From contig JAMPYE010000325.1 in assembly GCA_023700825.1 (NCBI GenBank), positions 1-5,502 of the forward strand: 5,502 nucleotides of DNA. Direction: 5' to 3'. A program made the position numbers and the translations under genes. Of this stretch, positions 4,756 to 5,502 are shown piece by piece. The notes under the pieces are model-generated. The model had not been told where the DNA came from and did no database searches. It saw only the letters and a program-made list of their open reading frames with translations. How positions within the stretch are numbered: the stretch's first letter is position 1; every line of letters begins with the position of its first letter. This DNA is from Thermoanaerobaculia bacterium. GTDB taxonomy: Bacteria > Acidobacteriota > Thermoanaerobaculia > Gp7-AA8.

Positions 4756-5502
4756 CTAGAAGTTCAGGCGGACACCGACGCGAGCCTGCCAGCGCGAGCG
4801 GTTGTCCGCGGTGCTGAACTGCGCTCCCGGGTTGGTCGAGCCGTTGAAGTTCTCACGGTAGACCGGCAGCCCCGTGGCGGGATCCATGCCCTGCCACGCG
4901 ACCGCGGTGTAGTTCTGGTTCGAGACGTACTCGACGACGCCTTCTTCCTCGTCGATCATGTTCGCCACGTTGACGACGTCGAAGGTGAGCTGCGTTCCGA
5001 CGCCCACGATCTCCGGCAGTCCGAGCTGGTACGAAAGGTCGAACTGACGAGTCCACGGCTCGTTCTGCTCGTAGCGATCGAGGATCCTTCCGGAGTTCGG
5101 GTCGACGCCGACCGAGCTGAGGAACGCTGCGAACTTCGCCGGGTCGAGCGGAGCAACCGTCGTTCCCGTGCTGGTCCTGCAAGGCGCCGAGGCGTTCGGC
5201 GATCCGTTGGCGTTGCTCGGGCAGAGGATCAGGCCGTTCGACGGAACGTACAGCAGGTCGTTCGACGTGTAGCCGTCACGGTTCGGGTCGCCGGCCATCA
5301 TGATTGAGTACGGGCGTCCCGACTGCGCGTTGTAGAAGAGCCCGACCGAGTGGCTGAGCGGGCCGGTGCGGAAGTCGTAGGTGAGCGAGAGGTTGAAGCG
5401 GTTCTCGATCTCGAACGCCGAACGCGAGAGCTCTTCGTTGAAGATGTCGCCCTTGGTGTGGTGGAACTGCCAGTTCGAGATCGCGCGGCTCGAGGTGCCG
5501 TC
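4756..5502 (-). CDS. TonB-dependent receptor, Oar-like, C-terminal part (5' end outside the window)
   Basis: The frame is open from the right edge to TAG at 4758-4756 and encodes the last 248 residues of an outer-membrane protein; plug and signal peptide lie outside. The internal Met pair near 5301 is not a start, because coding continues upstream without a stop. The sequence has the aromatic/polar alternation of beta-strands: FNLSLTYDF and HSVGLFYNAQSGRPYSI upstream, then GDPNRDGYTSNDLLYVPS, PWTRQFDLSYQLGLP, LTFDVVNVANMI and YVSNQNYTAV. It ends RWQARVGVRLNF, with the C-terminal Phe and alternating hydrophobics recognised by the BAM machinery. This combination is typical of Oar-like TonB-dependent receptors with an N-terminal carboxypeptidase-regulatory-like domain, which take up or secrete large substrates across the outer membrane using TonB/ExbBD energy. 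The substrate is unknown. A loop region holds two cysteines 14 residues apart. The family call is firm; the Oar subtype is inferred from the C-terminus only. Confidence 0.87.
   Translation of the reverse strand, partial: DGTSSRAISNWQFHHTKGDIFNEELSRSAFEIENRFNLSLTYDFRTGPLSHSVGLFYNAQSGRPYSIMMAGDPNRDGYTSNDLLYVPSNGLILCPSNANGSPNASAPCRTSTGTTVAPLDPAKFAAFLSSVGVDPNSGRILDRYEQNEPWTRQFDLSYQLGLPEIVGVGTQLTFDVVNVANMIDEEEGVVEYVSNQNYTAVAWQGMDPATGLPVYRENFNGSTNPGAQFSTADNRSRWQARVGVRLNF

Noticed and set aside
4756..5301. Treating the ATG at 5301 as the start of a separate 181-residue protein
   Set aside because: The same frame continues upstream to the window edge with clear beta-barrel sequence, so the Met is internal to a TonB-dependent receptor.

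Overview
The window is GC-rich bacterial DNA (by eye about two thirds G+C) from a Gram-negative organism. The outer-membrane assignment rests on the C-terminal end of an Oar-like TonB-dependent receptor and on a lipobox protein. Large Oar-like receptor families, high GC, DinB-like proteins and many standalone enzymes would fit an Acidobacteriota-type or similar environmental bacterium. That is inference from style, not proof, and nothing here fixes the taxon. Every gene I can support lies on the minus strand, so transcription runs from right to left.

Reading in the direction of transcription: the window opens (5502-4756) inside a TonB-dependent receptor, of which only the last 248 residues of the beta-barrel are present. 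A textbook intrinsic terminator follows (4731-4698; perfect 12-bp stem, UUCG loop, 8-U tract), closing that unit. About 350 bases without a gene come next (4697-4344), containing a perfect 12-bp AT-rich palindrome. A small lipoprotein of unknown family (4343-3810) and an AlkD-like HEAT-repeat DNA alkylation repair protein (3722-3045) follow, 87 bases apart and possibly co-transcribed.

After a further gene-free gap of 337 bases comes the most interesting gene (2707-959). It is a 582-residue protein with a complete N-terminal Rieske [2Fe-2S] domain fused in one uninterrupted frame to a complete cytochrome P450. All four Rieske ligands and all the P450 signature motifs are present. This looks like a P450 carrying its own iron-sulfur electron-transfer module, an unusual architecture. 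No ferredoxin, reductase or biosynthetic partner is visible beside it.

A DinB-like metal-dependent protein (765-286) follows with a good Shine-Dalgarno sequence. The left edge (36-1) probably holds the first 12 codons of another minus-strand gene, with a sequence like the start of a TetR/AcrR regulator. It is preceded by an AT-rich stretch with an inverted repeat that could be its operator.

The genes do not form an obvious pathway; the window reads as ordinary chromosome with independent transcription units. I see no tRNA, rRNA, CRISPR array, transposase or integrase.
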